DNA of 64,000 nucleotides, taken from NCBI RefSeq assembly GCF_023101765.2, contig NC_064218.1:4278001-4342000 (forward strand), written 5' to 3'. The DNA comes from Spodoptera frugiperda (Eukaryota > Arthropoda > Insecta > Lepidoptera > Noctuidae). Under the pieces are notes generated by a model that had not been told where the DNA came from, did not search any database, and saw only the letters and a program-made list of their open reading frames with translations. Below are positions 12,117 to 22,690 of this stretch, one piece after another. Both the position numbers and the translations under genes were made by a program. Numbering within the stretch: the stretch's first letter is position 1; every line of letters starts with the position of its first letter.

Positions 12117-12522
12117 TAGGGATGGGGTATAAGATATCGATAATGAAATGGAGATTATTCCAAGATGTTGTGAATAGACTTGGTATAATTTTGTGTTTTC
12201 GTCGGTACGTATCATTAAACATAGTTACGTACGAACGCACATGTTCGACTAATATTTATATTCAATTAGTTTTAAAAAACTTAACAATAAGAATGAGATC
12301 AGATAGACCGGTATTATTATTTTGGAAGCCTCTAAGATGCGCACTGCGCAAGCTATAAACATCGAACATCCTGCACAATTTGGCAGACTCCTATGCAGCG
12401 GAATTTATTGTAACCCTTGTGCTGACCAATTTATGGAATATCGTCGATGTTTGACATAAGTCGAGCTGTATAATCGATTGCACGGTCACTCGATAGTATC
12501 GAGTAGCTGCGTCACATCCCTA
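12117..12522. mobile_element. Candidate MITE with TAGGGATG ends
   Basis: TAGGGATG at the left is mirrored by CATCCCTA at the right, about 400 bp apart. Just inside, the left side carries GATATCGATA and the right side TCGATAGTATCGA. No clear 8-bp target duplication is visible and no second copy lies in the window, so the call rests on short ends only. The overlapping open frames are probably meaningless. Confidence 0.35.
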
Positions 12523-13698
12523 CCGGTCATTGTTGGCAGGCAGGACATTTTGTCCTCTCGAGCTCGGGTCGTTAGGTTTAATGGGCGAGCCTGCCATGGT
12601 AACGACTAACAACGCACGTATGTTATCGCCTTCTATTTTTGCCGGACAATGCCACGAAAAATCTTCGCTTTATCATTGAAATGTTGCCGTGTAAATTATT
12701 ATAACGGGGGTTGCCAGTGCAAAAAAGTATTGGTAGAGTTGCTAGTGTATTTAAAAACAAAACAATCAAAATTCTAGGATAATATTTGAATGTTTCTTTA
12801 TAACAAAATATCTTTGTGAATATGTATCATTCGTTTAAATATTCTAGATATTTGCCTGTGTTTAATTATTTTTTACTAGCGAAGCCAGGATTACTCGCGC
12901 ATTACTTTAAGCTAGCAGCTCTAACATAACTACTGGCGAGTCTTTCACGAAACTTGATAGTACTCAGGTGCTCGAAGTTGTGAGAGCTCTGGACTGGGCT
13001 AATTCAGTTTAGACTGCCACCTATTAACCTGAGACTTATGGGACATACTGCACTTGTGTTCGTTAAGCTTCGTGGCGGCTCGGAGCCATTCGGGTTCTTA
13101 TAAAGGATGGTGACTTTAATAAGCTGTAGGTTTAGGGTGGTTATAATTGGAGAGGGGAAGATACAAAATAATTGGTGTTTAAATTAGTTAATTTTATTTT
13201 TTTTTATTAAATACAAAAATAAAAGCTTTTGAGTTTCGTTCTTTGTATGATATCTCCACGCTTTTCCCTCAAATAATTTTTTACCCTTGCAGAGAAAAAA
13301 ATTACTTAATTACATCCTTAATATAAAATTTCACAAAGATAAGTATCCCATATTTTGCACAGATATAGCCCGTGTGTTCTTACCGAGAGACCACCCACTG
13401 AGCTAATTGTTTTTGCATTTATTATGCGATGGGAACATCAAAGTATTTCGCATAGCACTTCAGCTTGGAGTCCTTGCACGTGTGTGATGTTTTGTTAGCT
13501 GTCGATAAGTTTATCGGTCAGTAATGAGAATTATATTTTGGTATTTTTAATGAAAATATATTGGGTACATTTAGTTATCCCAGTGTGTCTTTCTTGAAAA
13601 GAGTTTTGAAGGATATTATTTTGGAACAATGTTTAATTTATTGTTGCAAAAATTAAGTGATGCTATGAACAAATGTCAGAAAAGCCATTACTGTATAT
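12523..13698. other. Unique DNA, no gene seen
   Basis: 12523-12610 is moderately GC-rich (GCAGGACATTTTGTCCT is an imperfect hairpin). The rest is AT-rich without recognisable features. A tRNA-like A box in reverse at about 13395 was noted and rejected. Confidence 0.45.
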
Positions 13699-13938
13699 TA
13701 GGGTGTCCCAAAAAAATAAAAGTCGAAATTTTTGAACGCATACCCTCTAATTATTTTCGAATAGTGTCAACATACACGTAAATAAAGTTTCATTTACCTA
13801 GAAGCACAGTAACCCGTGCCGACTTGCCTTGATACATGTCAGTACTAGCATATTTTGACGCGTCGGAGCTATCGTATCGGAGTGCTAGTTATTACTTGTT
13901 TGATTTATTAGGGAACATATTGTTTTCGTTTAGTCAAG

Positions 13939-14390
13939 ATGTCAGGGGTATTCCGCAGTTTTAAAAGGTACATATTCTTCATAGGTGATGTAAAACATCA
14001 AATTATCGGTTCGAAATTGCCCTACAATGGCCAAGTGTTGGCAGTTTTGTTTTACAAGATTTGCGAAAACAATATAATCAATGAAAGTGCAAACCTAACT
14101 ATTCCTGAGTGCATTAGTTATTGGGAAAAAGCCCGTATATCAACTAACGCATTACCCAACTGTGTTAAGAAGCTAGTAACCTTATACCAAGTTTGGAGAG
14201 ATCTGCAAAAAAATGCGAACAAAACCCAAGACTTATTTAAACGGCCTCGTCAAGTTTATTTCTAATTTGGACAATTTATTCAACATTGCATATCAGATTC
14301 GACGCTCAATAAAGATAGATGAAGATAGGATCTTCTTGCAGTGACAGAAAGAGTCTGGCAGGCCTGGTCACTTAGCTGGAGTGGACAAAA
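13939..14390 (+). pseudogene. N-terminal part of unusual transposon ORF, frameshifted
   Basis: The ATG at 13939 opens 108 codons containing GDVKHQIIGSKLPYNGQVL, a NESANLTIPECISYWEKARI segment and KKLVTLYQVWRDLQK. One frame over, from about 14253, homology appears to continue as FISNLDNLFNIAYQIR..IKIDEDRIFLQ, then an in-frame TGA at 14342, then QKESGRPGHLAGVDKN. From memory this resembles uncharacterised, high-copy proteins of aphid, Hydra and other invertebrate genomes. I cannot name a domain or catalytic triad. One frameshift and one stop make this copy non-functional. Its position inside GGGTGTCCC inverted repeats suggests that it is, or derives from, the element's own protein. Confidence 0.6.
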
Positions 14391-14391
14391 A

Positions 14392-14861
14392 CCGGAACCT
14401 CGGTAAACTCGCTAGGTAGGCCGCAGCTCCGGATCAGGTATCAGCCCTACTGGGCCCATCTGTGGTGGTCTGATGGCTCTTTGTGCCGCACGGGTCTGGT
14501 TCTGGTCGGGCGACGAGCTACCTTTTGCTCACCATCCGCAGACCTGCACTTACGGTGGCCAGAGATCATTGCGCAATCCCCGACGCTCGGAGTGCCTCTC
14601 GCGACGACTGGGGTGTGAGGAGGTTCGTTTCCTTACGCGTCCCGCTTCTTCCTTAGCTAGCATGACTGCTTCGCATAAGAAAGAGATCGCATCCCAGTCT
14701 CCCTCACTCCGCACCATAGCTTGAACCAACGCCGGACGCGAGAGGTCGCCGTAGCCTAGCACATCCCTGAGGACACCGCGGTGCTCAGCCCATATAGGGC
14801 ATACCGCCACCTGTACACCATTATGTTCCAACCTATCTATCAGGCGGTCACTATGAGGCAC
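14392..14861 (-). mobile_element. R1/jockey-like LINE fragment lying within the 13.7 kb transposon
   Basis: On the minus strand an open frame (14550-14861, 103 codons) contains CPIWAEHRGVLRDVLG, LSRPALVQAMVRSEGDWDAI and SFLCEAVMLAKEEAGRVRKR. I recognise this as the far C-terminal region of R1-type non-LTR retrotransposon ORF2, downstream of the reverse transcriptase and after the usual Cys-His cluster, which is degraded here. Downstream on that strand come an AGAGCCATCAGACCACCACA segment, also present at 33172, and then GGAGCTGCGGCCTACCTAGCG, which is the tail family. The fragment stops at CCGG (14392) and lacks the last 100 or so bases of the tail, so it is truncated at both ends. Confidence 0.65.
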
Positions 14862-14899
14862 TTGGACTCAACATTGACGATTCTTCCATATGTAACTCG

Positions 14900-15193
14900 T
14901 CCAAAATCAAGGTTTTGTTCGATCATTTTAAAATTGATGACAGTTTTCTACACTAGATCCTATTCATAGTCAAAGAATGCTATTTTTCTACAACTAAAGG
15001 CAAAAATGTTAATACTGAAAGCCGTTAATGATACGGCCAATGAGAGAGCAGTGAAATTAATGCAAGATTTCCACAAAAAAAAATCACACTTGAAGAGGAA
15101 CAAAAACAGTTGTTATTACATTGCGCACAGGAACACAGACTGAAATATCCTGACTGTAGAAGGATGCCATTAAAGAGGAAATTTTGTATATAA
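14900..15193 (+). pseudogene. C-terminal part of unusual transposon ORF, degraded
   Basis: A readable frame contains AIFLQLKAKMLILKAVNDTA followed by NERAVKLMQDF (about 14980-15075). After an A-run shift the adjacent frame gives LEEEQKQLLLHCAQEHRLKY then PDCRRMP and ends with TAA at 15193. From memory, a VNDTAERG-like motif followed by an EEQKQ..LL..EHR segment is the C-terminal end of the same protein family whose N-terminal part lies at 13939. The middle of the protein is missing and the R1-like fragment lies there instead. At least two frame breaks are visible. Confidence 0.55.
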
Positions 15194-15507
15194 TATTATT
15201 TTAATAATAAATAAATATTTAAAATAATAAAAAATATTAATTTATAACATTAAAGCTAACTTTAAGTGATTTTCCTTATAATCTCCATACAATTTTTTTC
15301 TTGAAACTTTGACATCAAGTCGGCACGGGTTCCCGTTATCCGATACCATTGATATTTTTTATTTTAGTTATTATGGTCAAATAGAAAAAATATAGAGGGT
15401 ATGCGTACTTAAATTCGAAATTTTTTTTTTTCGCCCTACTTGGCTGGGACACCCTACTGTTTATGTAATGAAAAGAGGTAACTATTTCCAACAAAAAATC
15501 TCACTGA

Positions 15508-15627
15508 CCGCCACACTCAGAGTCATTTAATGGTTAGGTACTAAACCAAATCCCTAGAAATTGCTTTCAGAACAAAATCGTTACTAAGGAATAGTTTAAG
15601 TAATCATTAAATGACCTCCGAGTGCGG
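15508..15627. mobile_element. MITE, CCGCACTCAG family (copy 2)
   Basis: Ends are ACACTCAGAGTCATTTAATG and the reverse of CCGCACTCGGAGGTCATTTA. The interior (AAATCGTTACTAAGGAATAG, TTTAAGTAATCATTAAATG) runs opposite to copies 1 and 3. It sits 50 bp downstream of the 13.7 kb transposon. Confidence 0.75.
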
Positions 15628-16054
15628 CTGCAAGAAAAATTAAACACTACTTTGTACCAACCTGTTTTAATGAAAGTAATTGTAAGACATCGATTGTTAT
15701 AAAGTACAATCATGTATGTTTGTAATCTGTCATTATACACACATACATACATACATATATAAAGACATGAATGTCGCGTTGTCTCACTAGGCAAGTGATT
15801 AGGTATATTGCACGTTATACGTTTATTTGATTATGTGTGTTAGTGACAGTTGTAATAATGCTATAGTTACAAGATAATAGTTAATTTACTACGATATTAT
15901 GATTACTATTGTGTATTGTTGTTTAATGTTTATGTAGTCTGTTTGTCTTGTAAAGTTGTAATGGGTACGAACTTACGCAATGAAAGAATTTGTCGCAACG
16001 TAACATGTAATGTAACAAAATTCCCATAATGTGGTCGCCTTGCGAGCAAGAACC
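15628..16054. other. AT-rich DNA with a short ACAT microsatellite
   Basis: A run of four ACATAC/ATAC units lies near 15738-15760. The remainder is unique AT-rich sequence with no gene. Confidence 0.5.
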
Positions 16055-16092
16055 GAGCACACTATGTGAAGTGATTTTCACATAGTGTGCTC
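16055..16092. repeat. Perfect 15-bp hairpin
   Basis: GAGCACACTATGTGA (16055-16069) is followed after 8 bases by its exact reverse complement TCACATAGTGTGCTC (16078-16092). The right arm ends where the LINE tail (copy F) begins. Confidence 0.85.
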
Positions 16093-16221
16093 AATGACTT
16101 CTCCCGCCTTGGGCGAGGCAAGAGGGAGGGTCAAACTCTTACTGACTTAAACCATCCAGTTCCTACTTCTGCTTTTCGAGCCGGAGCTCCGATAAACCCA
16201 CTAGGTAGTCCGCAGCTCCGG
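16092..16221 (-). mobile_element. LINE 3' tail repeat (copy F)
   Basis: Well-preserved reverse copy: CAATGACTTCTCCCGCCTTG, GGCGAGGCAAGAGGGAGGGT, CTACTTCTGCTTTTCGAGCC, CCACTAGGTAGTCCGCAGCT then CCGG. Its 3' end lacks the AAATCATC that precedes CAATGACTT in copies B and D, so a few bases were lost at the junction with the hairpin. Confidence 0.75.
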
Positions 16222-17049
16222 ATGCGCGCATGCTTTTTTATGCTGGTAGCAGATGCGAGAACGTTATGTTCGGTTAGTGCGCGCCACGTTCTCGCCTTTT
16301 GTCCATGCTTATGAAATGTTACTCTTATGTTACATTTAGCATGTCTGTACTCGGCCTAAGGAGTCTATAAATAGAACAGTTACATTTTACTGGGTATGAT
16401 TTTAAATTGATTGATTTTTGAAGCATTAACTAGTCACAACAAGATCAATAATAGAATATTTTGAAATTAAAATGCATACAAAGTCCTTCACAAGTTTGGT
16501 TACATATCATCAAGACTTGGACAAATCTTTGGTAATTGAGTAACATAGAACTACGTGTAGGCACTAGTAGACATTCCAAATCTAATCTGTTTGTCTGTAT
16601 GTCGCTTGTAATAGCAGAGTAAACCTGTAGACACACTAGCCAGCTTAACTTGGCTCAAGTTTGGACAAAAGCAGCAATTATTCAACTTAAGCAAAGTTTA
16701 GTTACGACTTTATGCCCTATTTCAGTGTATAACTAAGGTAAGTGTTGCTTTTCTTGTTTAATTAAAATTTTCAGGTTGATGTACTATTTGTTTATAATTA
16801 AATATGATGGTTTGATTGTTTAGGGAGGTTTCTGCCTGCCCTCTGGGTCATTGTTGGGTAAAGCACGTGTATTATTTGTAGAGATTGTTTATTTTTATGT
16901 TTTAGAAAGGTTTTCCTTTGTAAATCTTTAATCTATGGTACGTACCAATGTGACTTTCCCGAGTTATACTTACCAAGATTATTTAGACGCCACCGACAAA
17001 CGGTCAAATCGAGAGGAAACCTGCTCTTATAAGTTCTAATTATAAGCTT
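16222..17049. other. Unique DNA, no gene seen
   Basis: A short segment at 16225-16300 has CpG (GAGAACGTTATG, GCGCGCCACGTTCTC) and contains an imperfect inverted pair, GAGAACGT/ACGTTCTC. The rest is AT-rich. Confidence 0.4.
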
Positions 17050-17122
17050 GAAATCGCCATCCTGCATTGAATAAGCGCGGCGAGGCCTGTGGTCAGCAGT
17101 GGCCACTTAAAAGGCTGTTAAT
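17050..17122 (+). mobile_element. Short LINE tail, RTE-like (copy 1)
   Basis: GAAATCGCCATCCTGCATTG, AATAAGCGCGGCGAGGCCTG and TGGCCACTTAAAAGGCTGTT follow in the order seen again at 36740-36845. I remember such sequence as the 3' end of RTE-type elements in Lepidoptera. A short TG run follows, as a tail would. Confidence 0.5.
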
Positions 17123-19381
17123 GTGTGTGTGTCTTCTCTTTAAACAGATTATGTAGACCGTTCCTACGATTGAAATATTTGTATATGTACGAGTATGTCG
17201 AGTATCTATACCAAGACATACAGTCACCATAACTGTGTCCACAATATGATGAAACTACAAAATAAACCAAGGAACCTTTTGTTGCGCAGTTTGTTCTCGT
17301 ATCAAATAAGAGGAGATAAGGAAAAAACGGACCACCCACCCCCCATAAACACACAAAAGAAGCGATCGTCGAGGATAAATTAATCTTAAAATATATATTC
17401 GAAGGACTTCCAGTTCAGAGGAGCGTCTTTTAAAGGAATTTTGATGAAATTAGGGATTGAAAATAAACCATTTGTGCGTAAATAAGACTTACTTGTAGGG
17501 ATTTAATGAGTATCCTTAGGAGGCTTCCATTTTAGTGTCTTCTGTATATTGAAAAGGTGAAGTTAATCAAATTTTTGTGTGGGCATCAAATACCAAGAAT
17601 GCTTTCTAATTGATTTTTATTTCTACTATGTATAACGACCAATTGGCGTTTTTAAAAGAGAAAATTAAATCTATCTTTACACAGTTTATGTAATAAAAAA
17701 AAACGTTGAGACCATTCCCTGAGGTCTTGAGAAAACACCGTTACTTGTACATATTTTCGATTCAGTGTGTAATCATATAAAAATTCAGGTCATACTTGAC
17801 CCGCATTTTCTTAAGCGACAAAATTGCGAGTGGCACACGATTATATAAGTAAGGTGGCACTGATTTAATTTCCTGTGCACTACCACCGTGCCGTGCTAGC
17901 CCCGCGTCCCCACAACCATTAAGAAACTGGAAGCCGTAGCCTAGAATACGTTATCGACTTTCCAGATGTGTGAAAATCTAGAAGCATTAGTTCTACAAAT
18001 TGTTCAACCATTTTCACACAAATATAAGAAAGAAAAATATTAAAGACTAAATATTGAGAGCTCTTGTTTCCATTTAATATATTTTTTCAGTTAATCTCTC
18101 GACTAGATCAAAATTTTCCACCCAAACTATAATCCACGAAAAGATTTAATAAAATCTAATTGGTGAGCGAAAATAAATACATTTTCATCCCAGACTAGAT
18201 GTATAACTATAAACATAAAAACAGCAATTTCATAAACATTATACACGGATCACTAATCGGAAATTAATATTCTCGGGGCAACGTTTTTCAATAATGCAAT
18301 TTCCTCTTTATAAAAATATCGGAATCTCTTCTAGAAACGAGCTGCTTTAATTCCTTGTTAAGAAGGAGAGGTAAGAGGGGGGGAGGTTCTGGAGTGCTTA
18401 CAAATGTCGGAGGGTTGCAGGTGACTCAAGAAGTTGCCAACGTGAACCGCATTTAAATAATAATCACCCTAAGATGATCTAATAGGGTTCGTTAATCGGT
18501 CTTTGAGGAGGAACTTGATTGTTATTCCGACTTCGCAAAGGTATATTTTTGTCTGCCAACTTTTCTGTTTATTGTCTTCTTGTCTTCCAAGTTTGTGTTC
18601 TGATATGAGTTTTGTTTTATAATAAATGTGTTATTAATTTGCGAATGTTGTGTACGTGTGTGTGGATGTTGAATCTTACGGCCAAAGGAACTACAATGTT
18701 AAAGAGGATTTATAGAAAGCAGTATACTATTTGAGCATTAATATTTCTTTTGTAATTTTTTTTTTATCTCACTCAATTGAAAAAGAGATTAGAAGTTATT
18801 AATGAAATTGGAGTGGGTACTAAGTGTTGTATTCGTCCAAATTTTCTAGCAAAAGAATTTCACAGACAGACACGATTCCTTAAACTATCATTCCTATCCC
18901 ATAAATCATAAAACAATCTACAAAATCTCGCAGAACAAACAAACATAGATCAATGTTAAAATCTAAAACAGCAAAGTTTAAACATGTCAGAGCTTCAATA
19001 CGTTTTGGAGGGCCATCGATTTTGCAAATGCTTTCAGTAACACTACCTAAGTGGTTGGTTGGCACACAAGTTGGGTACATATTTACTGGGATACTGGACC
19101 AAGGAAACGAGGAATGGTGAATGGTGGTTGGTGGACAGATATGGATGCGTTTCCGTAGTATTCTGAGAGCCACCGACGATTAATCTTGCACCTAGTGGAG
19201 GTAGTGGGGATCGGATCGTAAGTTTCGACGTTGCGACAGATAGATAGGTTTTGCTAGTCTCATTAGGAATGGAGTCGATAGGTTTGTTTAGAACTGATTA
19301 GTTTTACGATAGTTGCTGTGGTGTAATGTTTGTCTTTGGTAACAGTTTCTTTTTGTTTTTTTATCAAAAATGTGGCCCCAT
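17123..19381. other. AT-rich DNA, no gene seen
   Basis: Mostly unique. 18360-18420 is purine-rich (AGAGGGGGGGAGG). A frame of 97 codons at 18880-19173 (minus) has no recognisable domain and is probably chance. Confidence 0.5.
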
Positions 19382-19465
19382 ACTAGGATTTTCTTCTGTG
19401 TCGTGGGTGTACATAAAGTCACTCAGACCCGAAACAACAATTTGTAGATCACACACAGTAACGAT
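19382..19465 (-). mobile_element. tRNA-derived SINE, body fragment (copy 2)
   Basis: AGGATTTTCTTCTGTGTCGT, GGGTGTACATAAAGTCACTC, AGACCCGAAACAACAATTTG and TAGATCACACAC match in order the body of the copies at 25094 and 32391. The tRNA-like head is absent, as expected for 5' truncation. Confidence 0.7.
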
Positions 19466-21240
19466 AACTGAGTAATGATTTTTTGTCGGTTATTGAATTA
19501 GTGCTTTGATAGGGATGTTTTCTGTATATCCAAAGTTATATTTTCAAGTGTTTAAAGGTAAAGGAGTATTCCATTTGTGTAAGAATTAAGCATAGATATA
19601 AACTGATCAATTTACAATTTGTAATCACAGCGGAGCTCTGTGTTCTTTTCGTTGTTGATAAAATGTCACAGATATATATGTATAAGGAGAACATAAATAA
19701 GTATTTGCACATTAAATGCACTTCACTTCGATCATACATCAAGTGGAACTCTCCAAATATTTGCTCCTCAACTCCATTAAGCGATGTACATAATAGCAAA
19801 GATGAATGACTGAAAAGTGAACATTTTCAATATTTTATAACCGTCTTTCGATAGCGGAATGATTTACGATACTCCTGTATTCCGTGACGGAGATTAAACG
19901 GAGACAGAAGCTGGACTATGATTTATATATTTTTTTATATTTTTCTACTTAAGAGATTATGCTCGTTTCTTCAAAGAAAGAGAATTCCTTTTGTGTGCCC
20001 ATCGGATTATGTGGCTTAGAATAGGCACGCTTGTCTTTGTTCTCCATGATAACAAGTGTACTAAAATAGAAAATGATAAGAGGTGAGTTTAACTGACTAT
20101 TGGTCGTAAAAATAGAATTGCGGAAACAGCTTTTATGGCTAATGGAATAGAGATAGTATCGTGTATCTCCGTTGACGTGACTTAAAGATATGAGGAATGG
20201 ATATCACTTTCAAATCTTAGGAAGAAACTGATGAATTTTATTAAACTAATAATATTCTAGTTGAAATTATAAACCTAATTACCAATTCCATAAAACAAAG
20301 ATAGAAATAGAAAATAGAAGCAAATGAAAATGGATATCGTTGTAAAAACAGAGAAATGAGTTGTAGAAATGAATACGTACTCAAAAGAGCACAATACGAG
20401 CATGACTTGATTAACCTATTCACGGGGACGAGTGTTGAAAAGTATATAAAAAGCAGGCGGTGCAGACTTCATGAATAATTACACGAAGCATGAGAGCTCG
20501 CATGCTCTATTTGTCTCTTTCTTACTCGATGAAATATTAAATATATGAGTGAAACGCAAGATGAGTGCAGCATGTTTTAATCATCCCCTGGATGAGTATC
20601 TATCATTTTATTTCCAGCTAGTTTTTCATGTCTATTATTTTTCTCTGCTTAATAAACATACCAGTAAATTATGTCATATTTCCAGTAGCTTCAATACAGA
20701 AACTCAATTTGTTAACCTAACCGACTACTAATACTTGGTAAAACTTCTTTTGTAACCGAAATTGTATTGTTTTTAAACTACATCCGACTTCAGAAGTTTT
20801 CGTTTGAAGCAAGATTCAAAATAAAAGTCTTCTTAGCAATGTGCCAATTTCAACTTCAAGCTTCAGTAATTCTGTTAAGGGAAATGTTTGTTTGAAACAA
20901 CGAACAACATTCGTTAAACGTATTTAAGAGAACACAAATACAGAGGAGATTTATACTGATTTAGGAGTATATAAAACAAACAGCGTAAGTATATTTTATG
21001 AAATATATACTTTAGATGTTAAATTCAATGTAAATGCTGACGTAGCGGCTGATGCTGAGGAAAATTTTGGTACAAGCTTTAAATTTAAATGTTTTAGAGA
21101 ATGATGGAAGTCTAGGTGAGATTGAATAAAATATTTTGCTGAATATTTGATTGATATAATATTATAATAGAGAATGATAAATAGGAATTAGGAGTATGTA
21201 TTTATAGTAAACAGTTTTGTTAAAGATTAATTTGATTGAA
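19466..21240. other. AT-rich DNA, no gene seen
   Basis: Unique sequence. TATATAAAAAG at 20443-20453 is followed after about 28 bases by TTCATG and an AGAGCTCGCATGCTC segment. This is only weakly promoter-like. Open frames here are short and biased in composition. Confidence 0.45.
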
Positions 21241-21320
21241 GTGGGTGTACATTGTATAGCGATTACATGCCGTAATGTGCACCTCTGCCTACCCCTTCGG
21301 GGATAAAAGGCGTGACGTTG
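21241..21320 (+). repeat. Interspersed repeat, TACCCCTTCGGGGATAAAAG family (copy 1)
   Basis: GTGGGTGTACATTGTATAGC, ATGCCGTAATGTGCACCTCT then GCCTACCCCTTCGGGGATAA and AAGGCGTGACGTT. The CCCCTTCGGGG core is a small hairpin. Copies occur at 23495-23645, 62303-62391 and, inverted and partial, at 61987-62045. I remember the sequence as common in noctuid genomes. No coding or clear terminal repeats. Confidence 0.7.
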
Positions 21321-21997
21321 CGTTAATTTGATTGTTAAGTTTGATGGACGACGCACATTTAGTTCTGATTTCATGACGTGTTTTGTGATACCATCATGTC
21401 ACAATAAACACGGTTGGTTTTAAGTGAATCAGACTGAATTTAAATATATAACTTGTATTTACAAGGATTTCTTAAAATTCTGTATAGCTAGCTTGCTTAA
21501 AACTTTCCTATCTACTATGTTTGACTGTCATGTTTGTCTAGACTTCTCTAAAACTTTTACTTTTCTATTAAATCCGTTTGTGACATTAAAAGCAGCAGAG
21601 AAATTAAAACGAACTCTGTATAAGCTGGGAATTAATGTATCAAATAGAATTAAGACAGGATTTACGCTGAATTAGTAACTACCTAAGACACGTGCAAAAT
21701 ATCTTTTTGATACGATTTTCTGATCCAAAGAACATAAAGCAAGACATACAAATATTTTCAAGTTCAGTCTATAAGGCTACTCGAACACTCATAAGTTTCT
21801 CAATGAAAATAATTCCATCAAAACGCAAAGACTTCAAAGGATAAACTTTGAAATCGGACGGATTTTAAACTCGGAGACTTCTCGATATCTCAATGGGATG
21901 CGAATAAATTTATATTCTAAGGAAAATGCATTGTAAAAGATAGCATCGGACGGTGCAAAGTGGTTTGTGAGGCACGAGGGTGTTGTGTGGTGAGGCA

Positions 21998-22017
21998 GGG
22001 GTAGGGAGGGGAGAGGG
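21998..22017 (+). other. Canonical G-quadruplex motif
   Basis: Four G-runs with loops of 2, 1 and 3 bases: GGGG-TA-GGG-A-GGGG-AGA-GGG. This fits the standard G3+N1-7 pattern, and short loops favour a stable fold. It is flanked by a further G/T-rich stretch (21978-21997). Confidence 0.7.
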
Positions 22018-22614
22018 TGCCAGTCATTCGCAGGACCTTCACAAGCAGGGTTGTCGAGTTACACAAGTTGTCACCAAGCTTTATCTTGTTTTAGCGATCT
22101 TTTTACACTGCTTATAGTGAGGCGGCGAATAAGCCTTCGGGAGCGGGGATTTTGATTAGCACTGATACTCCGTAAGCCGAGTGATATGTGGACCAAGTTC
22201 GGTTGCCGATAAAGTTGACTATCTGAGGGACAAGTTAGATGCAAAGAATGACGCTGCAGTTTGTTTGACTACGGATTGATGGAGATTGAGGAGATTATAG
22301 TTGACTGAGGCGGAGTTGAAGTTTGATAAGAACTGAGTAAGTAGTGGATCTAGTCTACTGGTTTATCCCGTACACATTTAAGATTAAGAACTGTCTGTAG
22401 CTTTATTGCTTTGCAGTTTTGATCTATGTTTTATGACATGTCTAAAAATTTATAATTACAACACAAATACAACAATTAAATAAACTCTTAAATTATTCTA
22501 TCAACAAACACAAACCATCACAGAAATCCGTATCACCCTAAATAAGGCTAGTTGCACAAAGACGTTAGCATCGACAGGCACTACATTTCGACAGTGTACA
22601 CCGGTGTTATCTGC

Positions 22615-22690
22615 ACAAAATGGCCGCGGCACGGTGGATGCGCTTCCGCTCCCGTCCACCAGGGACAATTAATCTTGTGTTCTTACTTAT
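22615..22690. promoter_or_regulatory. CpG-rich patch with AAAATGGCCGCGG
   Basis: CAAAATGGCCGCGGCACGGT leads into a GGATGCGCTTCCGCTCCCG segment, then returns to AT-rich sequence. It resembles the patches at 4040 and 8505 in carrying AAAATGGC next to GC-rich DNA. No core promoter element is visible. Confidence 0.25.

Larger units (their letters stand above)
13701..15454. mobile_element. TA-flanked DNA transposon with GGGTGTCCC ends, decayed and composite
   Basis: The left end reads TA|GGGTGTCCCA and the right end TGGGACACCC|TA, giving a 1754-bp element bounded by TA dinucleotides as in TA-targeting cut-and-paste transposons. The inverted repeat is long but interrupted: CGCATACCCTCTA near 13738 pairs with TAGAGGGTATGCG near 15400, and ACCCGTGCCGACTTG pairs with CAAGTCGGCACGGGT near 15318. 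Inside are the two ends of one decayed ORF (13939-14390 and about 14900-15193). Between them lies a reverse-oriented R1-like LINE fragment (14392-14861). The family is unknown to me; the TA duplication suggests, but does not prove, the IS630/Tc1/mariner group. Confidence 0.75.

Noticed and set aside
13365..13412. tRNA-like A box on the minus strand (TAGCTCAGTGGGTGG)
   Set aside because: No B box follows at the expected distance and no cloverleaf can be drawn, so it is neither a tRNA gene nor a clear SINE.
14473..14724. 83-codon plus-strand frame
   Set aside because: It is the opposite-strand shadow of the R1-like LINE coding fragment.
20443..20473. TATATAAAAAG with TTCATG about 28 bases downstream, as a TATA promoter
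   Set aside because: TATA-like strings are frequent in AT-rich DNA, the initiator match is poor, and no transcript or gene lies downstream.
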